Below, one piece after another: positions 23,746 to 33,075 of a DNA stretch of 64,000 nucleotides (the stretch's first letter is position 1; every line of letters starts with the position of its first letter). The notes beneath the pieces are model-generated. The model was not told the DNA's origin. It did not search any database and was given only the letters and a program-made list of their open reading frames with translations. The stretch spans positions 141,700,849 through 141,764,848 of the forward strand of contig NC_081410.1 in the NCBI RefSeq assembly GCF_030272615.1, in the 5' to 3' direction. This stretch comes from Cryptomeria japonica (Eukaryota; Streptophyta; Pinopsida; Cupressales; Cupressaceae). A program made the translations under genes and the position numbers.

Positions 23746-23785
23746 GATCAGAAGGTTGCGTGTTCGATTCACGTCGGGTTCACCA
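23746..23785 (-). other. primer-binding site, extended match to the 3' half of tRNA-Trp
   Basis: On the plus strand the 40 bases ending in CGGGTTCACCA read like the 3' half of a plant nuclear tRNA: the 3' side of the anticodon stem (GATCAGA), variable loop, T arm (GTGTTCGATTCAC), acceptor strand and the added CCA. From memory this matches tRNA-Trp(CCA) from position 37 to 76. On the minus strand TGGTGAACCCGACGTG starts two bases after the LTR, the proper place for a PBS. Matches of 12-18 nt are usual; this one is far longer and stops just 3' of the anticodon. Confidence 0.85.
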
Positions 23786-23787
23786 AA

Positions 23788-25155
23788 TGATGCCCTCCTA
23801 AATGGCACAAGGTTAGTCTAAGATCAAAGAACACAAAACACACAAAACATTAGTGTTAGTCAATCGAAAACTAATCTAAAAAGGCATACCAAAAGAGAGA
23901 CTAAAAGCATGCAAGCATATTTAACTATCAAAGCAAACATGATGAGGCATCTCCAAATACCTCCTAACATACTCCTAGTTCCTTCTCCCTTGTTCCTCTC
24001 CTCTCCAAGTTCCAAAATAGTGTAGCTCTCAGCAGCTTTTTGTACTATGGATGCTTATGGAGGATTGAGATTTGTAGTATAGCTCCAAATATGAAATGAA
24101 AAGCTATTTTTATGCTAAAATGATATATTTTAACCAAAAAGACAAGATTTAGTTATGCTATGCTAAATGCTCTCTAAAATGTCTATAGCTTAGATGCATA
24201 CAAGTTTTTTTTTAGGATCTGGATTATGAAGGAATGGGCTCTATTTATAGGAAAAATGGAGCAATGGATGGTTGAGATTGAGTAATCTCAACAAGGGTCA
24301 GGATTGAATGATTTCAAATCCATGTGAGGGCTTTCAACCCAATCCTAGGATGACAAGTGTCAATGTGAGATAGGTTGAGAGGAGATGGAATAAGTATTAA
24401 ATGCCTGACATGACTTTGGGATTTTGAGTCAAGGTTGGTTGAATGAATAAACTCTTTATTCAAAGAATAAAGCTTTTATCCAATAGATAAACTCTTGTGC
24501 AAATGTGAAATGGATGAATATGGTCAAAACAATAAATGTTTGGGGAGACAAGATTGAAATAACCATAAATGGTTATGTAAGAGCCATTAGTGGTCTTGGA
24601 AGACTTTGGGGGTTAATTTGTTGAACACACAAAGCATTAAATGCTTTTCAAAGACTTTGGAGTTTTTGAGAAGTGACTCCATTTTGCTTATTGCTTAGGA
24701 ATGTGACAATAATTAGGGGATGGATTAGGCTAATTAGGAAGGGGTTAGAAGAATCTAGAAGGGGATTAGGTTTGCAAGTGGATTTGGTGGGTGAGGGAAA
24801 ATAGGATTTTATTTAAAATAAAAATTCATTTATTTCAATAAATGTGTGCAAGTTGCATTTGTAGGAAAATGCAAGTGGGGTGGGGATAATGATTTTAAAT
24901 AAATGTTTTATTTAATTTATTTAAAAGAGGAATAGGGGGATTTTAATTAAATAAATTGATTTTATTTATTTAATTGATTGGAATTGGATTTAATGAATGA
25001 ATTAAAATAAATTGAATAATTTATTTAATTAATAGAAGAATGTTTGGGGATGAATTAATTAAATATCAATTTAATTAATTGGTGGCTAGTGGATTTTTAA
25101 TCAAATAAATACGAAATATTCATTTAATTAAAATGGACAGATTTATGTGACTACA
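23788..25155 (-). repeat. 5' LTR of the Tat element
   Basis: On the minus strand this runs from TGTAGTCACATAAATC to the terminal GGGCATCA. It is 7 bp longer than its partner because of a duplicated TTGCTTA near 24690. A TATA box lies at 24241-24249. The segment at 24830-25140 (plus-strand view) is very rich in ATTTAATT and AATAAATT, so the upstream LTR part is AT-rich. Confidence 0.95.
24241..24249 (-). promoter_or_regulatory. TATA box of the 5' LTR promoter (TATAAATAG)
   Basis: The minus strand reads CTATAAATAGAGCCC, a near-consensus plant TATA box roughly 910 bp into the LTR. Transcription would start about 30 bp downstream (near 24210), giving a U3 of about 0.95 kb and R plus U5 of about 0.42 kb. 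The same box is present in the other LTR at 7570-7578. Confidence 0.6.
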
Positions 25156-25160
25156 AAGGT
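25156..25160. repeat. right target-site duplication (AAGGT) of the Tat element
   Basis: It is identical to 7112-7116 and directly follows the LTR end CTACA. Beyond it the CACTA intron continues with AATTCATG. Confidence 0.95.
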
Positions 25161-25268
25161 AATTCATGATCTTGTGTTTTTACTATGTATTTAAGTACTG
25201 CGCGCATGTGTACTTTTCATTGTATTATGTTAGAAAAAAATGAAAAGATAATTTTATAATTGTTGTAG

Positions 25269-26746
25269 TACGTTCTACCTCTATCTCTCCCAGACAACTT
25301 CGACAATAATGTCAAGCAAGTCATATATGATCTTGGAAAATACATGAGGTAAGTAGTGATATTTATTTAGTTTGTTGTATAGATATTATGTTCGCTATTT
25401 GTTTTACTTGTTATGTAATATATTTTTTTGCCTCTTGAATATCTTGTAGGTGGTTGTCATGTAAATAAATCCATAAAGACGCTATAAAATATTGGAAGAG
25501 AAAAATTCCTCATTTAATGTGTGAAATGCAAAAGTGTCTACCTCCAACTTTTATCAATGCACAAGAACACTACCTCATACATCAAGTTGAGGAGATTGAA
25601 TTGTGTGGACCTATACACACTAGGTCAATGTGGATGGTTGAGAGGCACTTGAAATTTTTGAAGGCTTTGGTTCGACAAAGAGCACATCCCAAGGGTTCTA
25701 TGGTGGAGGGTTATATGGTATACCAGACTATGGTGTACATTTCTAAATATCTTCCTAAGTTTGTAGCAAAGATCCACGTGGATCACATTTGGGATCCCAA
25801 CCCCATTAACAGATTTGAAGGGGAGTACTTGACGCGGAAAGGTAGATTGAGGAAAGTGAGAGATAATTATAAGATGTTATTGTAGTTAATTAATTCTTAA
25901 TCTTCAAAATAATACGGTTGTAAGACGTCTATTATTTTTGTACAGTTGGTCGAGAGTGGGATGCACTACATTTGTATATTGCAAAAAATCTTCATTGGAT
26001 GATGGTATGGTTTGAATGTTGTCAACATTATGGACGCACGTTAACATGGGAAGGTGTGGCTTCATTGGTTAAAGAAGCTCATCGTAATGGAGATTCCAAT
26101 GTTATGCAAAGGGAAATTGATTTAGCATATGGTTTAAGAGATAAACAGGTATGTATAAATTTATTAATCACCCATATATATGTTTATCAACTCACAATGC
26201 AATAAATTTTACATGTTTGAAATATCACAGGTCAAACACCACAATGCTATGTGCTGCAATGGTCATGAATTTCGCATAAAAAAGTTGGATGACATGAAGA
26301 AAACTTGTGATTCTGGAATCACTGCAGTCTTTGAGGTGACAAATATTTCATCGAGAAATGACATACATCCTCAACAGTTTCAAAATCAATACTATAACAT
26401 TTTGGATGATATACTTGAGTGTGACTTTAATTTCTTCAAATTAGTTTTGTTCGTCATCAAATGGTACAGGCTACGATTGAATAAAAATGATACTGATAGA
26501 ACTGTTATTGAACATAACAATGGTTTTACAATGGTAAATATAAGGTCATTTGAACCAGTTGTGGATGAGCCCTATGTTCTTCCAAGGCAATGTGAGAAAG
26601 TATTTTACTCAGAGGTTCCACATAAACCGAATTGGTCATTTGTTGTTAGACATGATCCAAGAGGAAGGCTGATAAAGTATAATATGATGGAAGAAGAAGA
26701 TACCAAAGAAGTGGAAGACGAAGTAGATGATGATCATGATCGATAG
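25269..26746 (+). pseudogene. CACTA TNP2-type transposase, 3' part (DUF4218 and DUF4216 regions)
   Basis: Likely exons are 25269-25348, 25450-25841, 25946-26148 and 26231-26746. After the Tat insertion the frame resumes with YVLPLSLPDNFDNNVKQVIYD. The DUF4218-type block follows: INAQEHYLIHQVEEIELCGP, MWMVERHLKFLKALVRQRA and HPKGSMVEGYMV. After GREWDALHLYIAKN comes the DUF4216-type block: YYNILDDILECDFNFFKLVL, FVIKWYRLRLNKND and NGFTMVNIRSF through YVLPRQCEKVFYSEVPHKP. The stop TAG is at 26744-26746, just before a simple-repeat acidic tail that could once have been coding. A TAA at 25466-25468 breaks the second exon. Splice sites at each junction give an unbroken family-like reading, which supports the model. 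Confidence 0.82.
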
Positions 26747-26755
26747 TTTCTCAAT

Positions 26756-26905
26756 GAAGAAGAAGAAGAAGAAGAAGAAGAAGAAGAAGAAGAAGAAGAA
26801 GAAGAAGAAGAAGATATGATGATGATGATGATGATGATGATGACGACGACGACGATGATGATGTTGGTGATGATGACCTTGATGTTCATGATGATGAATG
26901 AAATG
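26756..26905 (+). repeat. (GAA)n / (GAT)n / (GAC)n microsatellite
   Basis: About 19 GAA units (26756-26813) are followed by GAT units and a short run of GAC units. It lies just 3' of the TNP2 stop and would encode a Glu/Asp-rich tail in frame, so it probably arose by expansion of acidic codons at the transposase C terminus. Confidence 0.9.
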
Positions 26906-27066
26906 TATGAGGTATGCGATTAGTATATTATCTATTTAATATTGATTTCTTGATAGATTTTTTTTTACATAATTAATTCATTATGTTTTGAATTCTAATG
27001 CCATTACATAATTAATTCATGATGCACCTTTTAATATGGAGATGGAGATAGGGAGAGTGACTATTT

Positions 27067-27263
27067 ATGTGACATTTTTTAAACTTTGTGTTTATTTATG
27101 GAATTTGGATTGTTTATTTGCTATGTGATGGATGTTGATTTAAAATACATATGTGATGGATTACATGTTTATGATGATGCATGTGACATTTTTTGAACTT
27201 TGTGTTTATTTATAGAATGTGGATAGTTTATTACCTATGTGATGGATGGTGATTTATGATACA
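27067..27263. repeat. 114-bp tandem duplication, second copy split by a solo LTR
   Basis: Copy 1 runs 27067-27180 (starting ATGTGACATTTTTT); copy 2 starts at 27181 and continues to 27263. It resumes after the solo LTR at 28744 with ATACATATGTGATGG, matching the rest of copy 1. The region is non-coding CACTA interior. Confidence 0.75.
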
Positions 27264-28743
27264 TGTTGGCATATGTGTAGAGTATGTTGACATGATGATA
27301 TTGTATGTTGTCATTGATGTCAATATGATGAAGAGTGAACTGGTATATTGAAGATTAAGCAACTGGCAAAGAGAACTGATATGATGTTGTGAACCGGTAT
27401 ATGTGCAAAAGGTGAAGCGATATGTTTGTCCAAGTGAACCAGTATGTTGAAATATGAACCGATATATGGAATGTTTTCTATCATGGTTTCATATGGTATG
27501 ACTACCGGTTGGTAGTCTTAGCTTCAGAGTTTCCAGTTGAAGTGTTCTATGCTTGTGTGATTCAACTGATGACATTGTGTGATGAGTTAGCATTGTAATG
27601 CAAAACAGATTGTGTTGCCACGATTAGCCTTGTGCGTGTGAAGGATCTTGCATGAAGGAGATTGATCCTATCTACCTCGGGAATGTGCAAAATCTCTATA
27701 AACGGTGGAGAATGCGTGCTGGGTTATCGCCTCCATGAAGGGTGATGAACAAACTATGGAGAACGTCTTGAGATCTGATTCAAGACCATTGTATTCAATA
27801 CAAAGTGTTCTATGGTTAGGATTGAACTAATTAAATTGCTTAACCTAAATGTTTAGGGTTTAGGGTTTATGCTACCGACCTATCTGTTTTCTATTAGGTT
27901 GATGTTGTGTTTCATGTTGAGGTTGTTGGGAAATGTTGTGTGTGTATCTAAGTGCAGAGATACGTGATTCTTGCCAGACCAGATAAGAGAATTGATACCT
28001 GCAGAGTGTGTGCGTAGAAGGAAGGAACTAAAGCGGATCTGCATTGGCATTGAGTGCTATTACCAGATCATTGTAATACCTGTTGGTCTCTAACCACTTC
28101 AACAAATGGAAAATCCCTTAACAGGGTAGCTTTAACCAACTTGCTGTAAATCCTTTAACAAGTTGACTCAAAGCCATTGAGTTCTTAAAATCCTCTGACA
28201 AGGTAACCTTTAACAGGGTTTAACCCTTAACCGGGTGATCCCTAATAGGATTGGTTCCTAATAGAACCTATTGTAATAGTCTTTAACCAAAATAGGCTCC
28301 TAACAAAGCGGACTTCTAAAGAGTTCAAGAACAGCTTGTGGGTATTCATCCCCCCATGGTTTTTCCCAGTTGGGTTTTCACGTGAAAAATATGCGTGTCA
28401 TGTGTGATGCCTTTTCATGTGATTCTTTGTTATTTTGTCAAGTGGTGAATCATGTTGAACTAGCAAGTTATTATATTTCTGATGGTAGATTACCTATTTA
28501 TGCATAAGGATAAAGTGGAAATGAGGGTGTAGGTTGTGTGGAAAGCTAAGTGTTGCCGGTTTATGTCTTTCACAGTCTCATTGTGTTTAACCGGTAGTAA
28601 TATGGTTTAGACCGGTGTTAGTGTTTGCCAGTCAAGTGCATTGTTTGCAGTCAAACCGGTTCAGGAAAAGTCTTTGTGTCTGTATTGATTCACCCCCCCT
28701 CTCAGTACTAGTTTGGTACTCACTATTAATCATTGAGTTATCA
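27264..28743 (+). mobile_element. solo LTR of a SIRE/Maximus-like Ty1/copia element
   Basis: It begins TGTTGGCATATGTG and ends GAGTTATCA, and is flanked by ATACA on both sides (27259-27263 and 28744-28748). It shares the layout of the LTRs at 30207 and 36821: repeated 'CTAACAAGG/AACAGGGT' phrases, the block GGTTTTTCCCAGTTGGGTTT and a C-run (CACCCCCCCT) near the 3' end. No internal region is present, so it is the product of LTR-LTR recombination. Confidence 0.85.
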
Positions 28744-29289
28744 ATACATATGTGATGGATTACATGTTTATGATGACACATATGTGATGCTAATTGTGAT
28801 GCTCAATTACATATATGATGATACATCATGTGATGCTTATGATGCTTATGATACGTATGTATTTATTGTTTATCAACTTACAAATGTAGTAATTCTTATG
28901 ATGCTCAATTGATGGTGTTTATTTCATGTATAGTCCTTGTGTGATGCTGTCACCCTTGGTGGGAATAGGTCATTGACTACAGACATCGTCAACCATTTAG
29001 TTGAGGATCCTGCATAGTCTACATAAAGTAAAGGTAAGGAATTAAAAAAATTACAATGATTTTGATGGCAATATCTTTTTATTATTTAATACTCTTTTTG
29101 TCTACAAAGTTCATGTTGTGTACTATGTAATTTTTAGCTAACATAAGATAATTGAATTACATGTGCAACAACCTGAACCCCTTTGACGAGGATCCTGCAC
29201 AGTCTTATGGATGGACAAGTATAACTAGTCAATACACCCTATAGAAACAATTTATTTTTTAAAAATTACTTGGAAAACAAACTTCCTCA
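28744..29289. other. non-coding CACTA interior
   Basis: Between the solo LTR and the SET-like segment there is ATGATG-rich sequence. A short phrase, GAGGATCCTGCAYAGTCT, occurs at about 29001 and again near 29188. No coding signal is seen. Confidence 0.5.
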
Positions 29290-30206
29290 GCTTTTCAAAC
29301 CTTGACATTAGCAGCAAATCTAATACAGTTCTCAACACTTGAGGCCCCAGTTGGACTTATTCCAATTTTAATCCCAAAATCAACTTTAGGGCTGGCTTCT
29401 TCATCAACATTACCCTCATTTGCAAAATTTCTCTCTCACTACCAATTAACTCTCTCATTTCATGGAGTGCAGGTACCCCCAAATAGGTATTTGTCATATC
29501 TGTCTTCGTTGAGTGAGGGAAATGCAGGAATAGAAAATGAAAGTGACACATGCAGTAGGTCTACAATAGAGAGATCAACAAGAGGTCAAAAGATTAGAAG
29601 AAAATTCAATAAACGCATGAAACTTTTCCTTGCTCAAAGGGGATCATGTTCTTATGATGATGAGACCAAAGGTGACAATGAGGTGCCACTGAGGTACAAA
29701 CATCTACAGAAACAATGGGTGCCCAAGGAAATTCCTCCAATAAACACCAATTTTTGTGTTAACGATAGGATATATCGTATAGCACCTTCGTTGTTACATG
29801 GTTTAGGCTTATTCTCCATGGACGACATAAAGGTTTGTTACAACAAAGTTGTTGAATTGATGGAGTTTGTTGGACCTTGTTACAATTACAATAATTGGAT
29901 GCAAATTGTTAAATATAAAAAAAGTATGTGTAGGTATGCACTGTCAACAAATTATATACAACAGAAAGATAATGATCAAAGTAAACGAGTGGCTGTATAA
30001 ATTGATGGGCGACCAAAAGCAACAGGGAATATTGCAGGTTTTATAAATAGTACGTGACCTGGGTCAACTAATAAACAACCCAATTGCATATTTGAGGCGC
30101 ATGAGGGAAATCATGTATTCATATGTGCGATAAAATCAATAAGTGTAGGTGAAGAGCTTATAATCGATTACAGTTTGAATCATATAGATACAAACAAAGT
30201 TAATAT
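29290..30206 (+). pseudogene. SET-domain-like coding segment inside the CACTA element
   Basis: A long plus-strand frame opens after a possible acceptor (TTCCTCAG) and reads through a Ser/basic N-terminal part into APSLLHGLGLFSMDDIK, then a middle part, then GRPKATGNIAGFINST, NKQPNCIFEAHEGNHVF, and SISVGEELIIDYSLN. These fit the SET methyltransferase fold: the 'G-x-G-L/F' start, the N-x-x-x-F-I-N(H/S) AdoMet/lysine-channel motif with a following P-N-C, and the terminal G-E-E-L-x-x-D-Y. TAA at 29998-30000 and a TGA near 30055 (in the INST-PGST region) disrupt it. A copia-like element then cuts it at 30206. SET proteins methylate lysines, usually on histones. Whether this is a captured host gene or a standard gene of this transposon family is not known. 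Confidence 0.65.
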
Positions 30207-31327
30207 TGTTGGCATTTTTGATGTTTATGTTGTGATTATCATTGATGGACACACACTTGTATTGAGATCCCCTTTATATGTATGAGCTCATGCTCAACTG
30301 GTATTTGTTCCAATAGGTATGTTGTATTCTAGTCTTTAGACTAGTGGTGATTTTGCAAAATGTGTTTCCTGGTCTGAAGTAGCATGTCGACTCCAAGCAG
30401 TTCACAGATCACAAGCGGTATGAGGAAGCAAAGCGACACAACACATTCTTACCAGTCTTCATTTTTGTCAAACCGGCAACCGACATTTTGTATGAACCGG
30501 TAACACTCTGTGATGAGTTACCCACTGACATTTTGTGATGAGTTACCAATCCACCGATTTCTTGACGGTGCCGACACATTGACGGTGATTCTTGTGTCGT
30601 GTTACTGAGTATGTCTAGATTCACTGAACCTAGGAAATTGTAATGTAATCCTATTGGACCGACATGAAGTTGCGAATAGGGTTTATGTTGAGCTAGGGTT
30701 TAAGGTGGAAGCGGAGAGCGGTCTTATTAGAGAAGATCGAGTTGTAACTGAGAGAGATAGAGGAGATTGAAGTAATGCTGGAATGCATTAGCTGTAAGCA
30801 ATACTGGATCTAACCAAGCAATTTGTGCTAGTAGATAGATCAAACACTTGTTGATTACTCACATCTTTGACAAGTTTGTAGCCCTTAACCAGGTAGGCCT
30901 CAAAGCCTTTGTAAAATCCTCTAACAAGGTGGTTCACACATGTGAATCTAAAATCCTCTAACAAGGTAGTCTATAATTGGACTTATCTCCTAACAGAGAT
31001 TGAGATTCCTAATAGGATCCGTTCTGGTAAAGAACATTGTAAGACCTTAACCGGTCTGACCTTAACCAGTCTGGTTTCTATTCTATAGATAGTGACTTGT
31101 GAGTTCCATCTCACCGTGGTTTTTCCCAGTTGGGTTTCCACATCAAATATCTTCTGTTATGGTTGTATTGCTTTTGTGGGTGAATGTTTTATTAACATTT
31201 TGGTTTGTATGTGTGATAACCGGTTTGATTGTCAGACTGCTTTACCAGTTTATCTTTAGACTGTGTAAGTGTTTTAGTGCAAAGATTTTCGGCATACTAA
31301 TTCACCCCCCCCTCTTAGTATTCATCA
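30207..31327 (+). repeat. 5' LTR of the SIRE-like element
   Basis: It runs from TGTTGGCATTTTTG to CTTAGTATTCATCA. It lacks 53 bp present in the right LTR (about 37280-37333), a deletion flanked by short GAAG-type repeats. Confidence 0.92.
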
Positions 31328-31328
31328 A

Positions 31329-31340
31329 TTGGTATCAAAG
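31329..31340 (+). other. primer-binding site (initiator Met tRNA type)
   Basis: TTGGTATCAAAG begins two bases after the LTR end. The usual tRNA-iMet site reads TGGTATCAGAG, so there is one mismatch. Confidence 0.75.
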
Positions 31341-31377
31341 TCAACCTTTCTATAAGTTTAACCACTTGGAAAGAGAT

Positions 31378-32652
31378 ATGGGGGAATACACATTGAGGGA
31401 ACTTACTCAACGGCTCACTAAGTTTGAGCAAGCCTATGATGATCTTATGGTCAAATACAAGGCATCTCAAGAAAAAAGAAGAGAACATGCAGAGAGGTTG
31501 ATGGAACTATCTGAAAGTAGTTCTGAAAATGAAGCTAACATGGAAGCTATGATTGCTGAAGTGAATAAGCTGAATGATTCAAACTCCAATTTGAGAAAGG
31601 AGTTGGAAGGATTGACTATTCCGTTTAGCCAAGAGCTTGAGAATCAGAGAAAAGCTGAAGATCTAGTAAAAGACAGAGATCATGAGATCTCCAAGTTGAA
31701 ACATGAGATTAGTGCACTAACTACTCGCCTTCATGAGAGTAGAATGGAAAAAGAAGACATGCAAGGAGAACTGAATATTGCCATCTCTGAAAATGCAAGT
31801 CTTATGGAGACAAACACTGCTATTTCCAAAGAACTCTTTGAATCAAAGGAAATACTAGCTAAGTTTGGCAAAAGTACAGTCAGGCTAGAGAAAAAGCTTC
31901 AGTCATCTAGACTGGCAAAGAATACCAATGGTCTTGGTTTTTCTGGACATGACGAAGGAGAATCCTCAAGAACAAATGCTGAAACATCAAAGAAGAAACC
32001 GACACTCAAAGGAAAAGGTAAGCAAAAATTCAAACCTGTTTGCTTTAACTATCTTAAAGGACACACTGCCAATGTATGTAGGAGCAAAGCCTACAATAAT
32101 TTTCCTTATTTTATCAACAATGTACCTAGATCCAATAAGTTCAATGGTCATTGTTTTGCATGCAACAAGTTTGGGCATAGAGCATTTGAATGCAGGTATG
32201 TAATGGATAACATTGGAAGATATCCTCAAAGGACCAAAGGAACTGGTCCTGAATCTTTTATGAACCGGAACCACAATCGGTTTAATGTCTTCAATCATCA
32301 GTCAAGAAGCGGTGGTCATCAAGCGGCAACCGGATGGAGAGAAAGTTGTATGATCTGTCATGGTCATGGTCACACTGCTGCAACATGCAGAAGGAAGAAT
32401 GGAAACATGTACAATGGACCTTGGAAAGCACCTGGACTTGTTTGCTATCACTGCAACAAACCGGGTCACATTGCAAGATTCTGCAGAAGCAGAAAAAGTA
32501 TATCTGATGATATACTGGTCACTCAGGAAAGAGAAATAGAGGTTGAAAAAGTTCAAGAAGACATGAAGAAAATATGGAAGAAGAAACTAGTATTATTGGA
32601 GGAGGAACCGGTTTCTGCACCCAGTGTGGAAATATCGGAACCGACAAACTAA
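31378..32652 (+). CDS. ORF1: Gag-derived coiled-coil protein with zinc knuckles
   Basis: This open frame of 424 codons starts at ATG 31378, 50 bp after the LTR; an in-frame extension upstream would run into the LTR and is not used. Residues about 5-190 are highly charged with a heptad-like pattern (LTQRLTKFEQAYDDLMVKY through EKKLQSS), predicting a long coiled coil. Residues about 220-390 contain canonical knuckles CFACNKFGHRAFEC, CMICHGHGHTAATC and CYHCNKPGHIARFC and a degenerate one, CFNYLKGHTANVC. The N-terminal Gag capsid domain normal for copia elements is missing, so this looks like the C-terminal part of a SIRE Gag with a new start. It could bind element RNA and dimerise. It is intact, in contrast to the downstream ORF. 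Confidence 0.75.
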   Translation: MGEYTLRELTQRLTKFEQAYDDLMVKYKASQEKRREHAERLMELSESSSENEANMEAMIAEVNKLNDSNSNLRKELEGLTIPFSQELENQRKAEDLVKDRDHEISKLKHEISALTTRLHESRMEKEDMQGELNIAISENASLMETNTAISKELFESKEILAKFGKSTVRLEKKLQSSRLAKNTNGLGFSGHDEGESSRTNAETSKKKPTLKGKGKQKFKPVCFNYLKGHTANVCRSKAYNNFPYFINNVPRSNKFNGHCFACNKFGHRAFECRYVMDNIGRYPQRTKGTGPESFMNRNHNRFNVFNHQSRSGGHQAATGWRESCMICHGHGHTAATCRRKNGNMYNGPWKAPGLVCYHCNKPGHIARFCRSRKSISDDILVTQEREIEVEKVQEDMKKIWKKKLVLLEEEPVSAPSVEISEPTN

Positions 32653-33075
32653 GCCTCAAAGGCTTAGGGGGAGAAAATGACAAAATGCTTTCGAACCCCC
32701 GGTTAACACCAGTAAAAGACCTTAACCGGTATGCTACACCTGTCGCTTGGCAGAAGACCGGAAACGGTAAAGAGGCAAATTAGGGTTTACGCCCTAATAT
32801 AGGAGCATTAATGATGGTAGGTGAGAGACATGTATAAATGCAATTTTCAAATCATTTCTCACTATCTTTTTTTCAAGAGAAGAAAAGTTTTCAAGTGCAG
32901 AGCGAAGAAAAGGTGATTTGAGCTTAGATTTCGAGAAATTGGAGAGCTTTGAAAGAGATTCAAATATAGTTTGCAAGCGGTAGTGGAGAACTCAAAGCGG
33001 TGATTTGGCATCCGATGGAGAGCGAAGTAAAGAAGAATCAGGTAGCCCTAAATTTGCATTTGAAAGGTATTTTTC

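Larger units (their letters stand above)
7117..25155 (-). mobile_element. 18.0-kb Ty3/gypsy LTR retrotransposon, Tat type, with antisense PMD ORF
   Basis: Two near-identical LTRs (1361 and 1368 bp) flank a 15.3-kb interior, with perfect AAGGT duplications outside. Orientation is minus: the PBS adjoins the LTR at 23788 and the PPT adjoins the LTR at 8477. Reading from the 5' end: LTR, PBS, long leader with an AGCGCT array, gag, protease, RT, RNase H, a second archaeal-type RNase H, integrase, about 2.6 kb of non-coding DNA, then a plus-strand PMD ORF and a second AGCGCT array. The dual RNase H and 3' extra ORF are hallmarks of the Tat lineage (Ogre, Retand and relatives). The LTRs differ by about 9 substitutions and one 7-bp indel by eye, so insertion is fairly recent, yet the coding frame holds nine stops and a frameshift. 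Confidence 0.93.

Noticed and set aside
23746-23785. A tRNA-Trp gene
   Set aside because: Only the 3' half is present, with the CCA end encoded in the DNA, next to an LTR. The upstream sequence does not supply a D arm or acceptor 5' strand.
30409-30624. 71-codon minus-strand ORF, repeated at 37023-37238
   Set aside because: It lies in both LTRs of the SIRE-like element. It is duplicated because the LTR is duplicated, and shows no domain.
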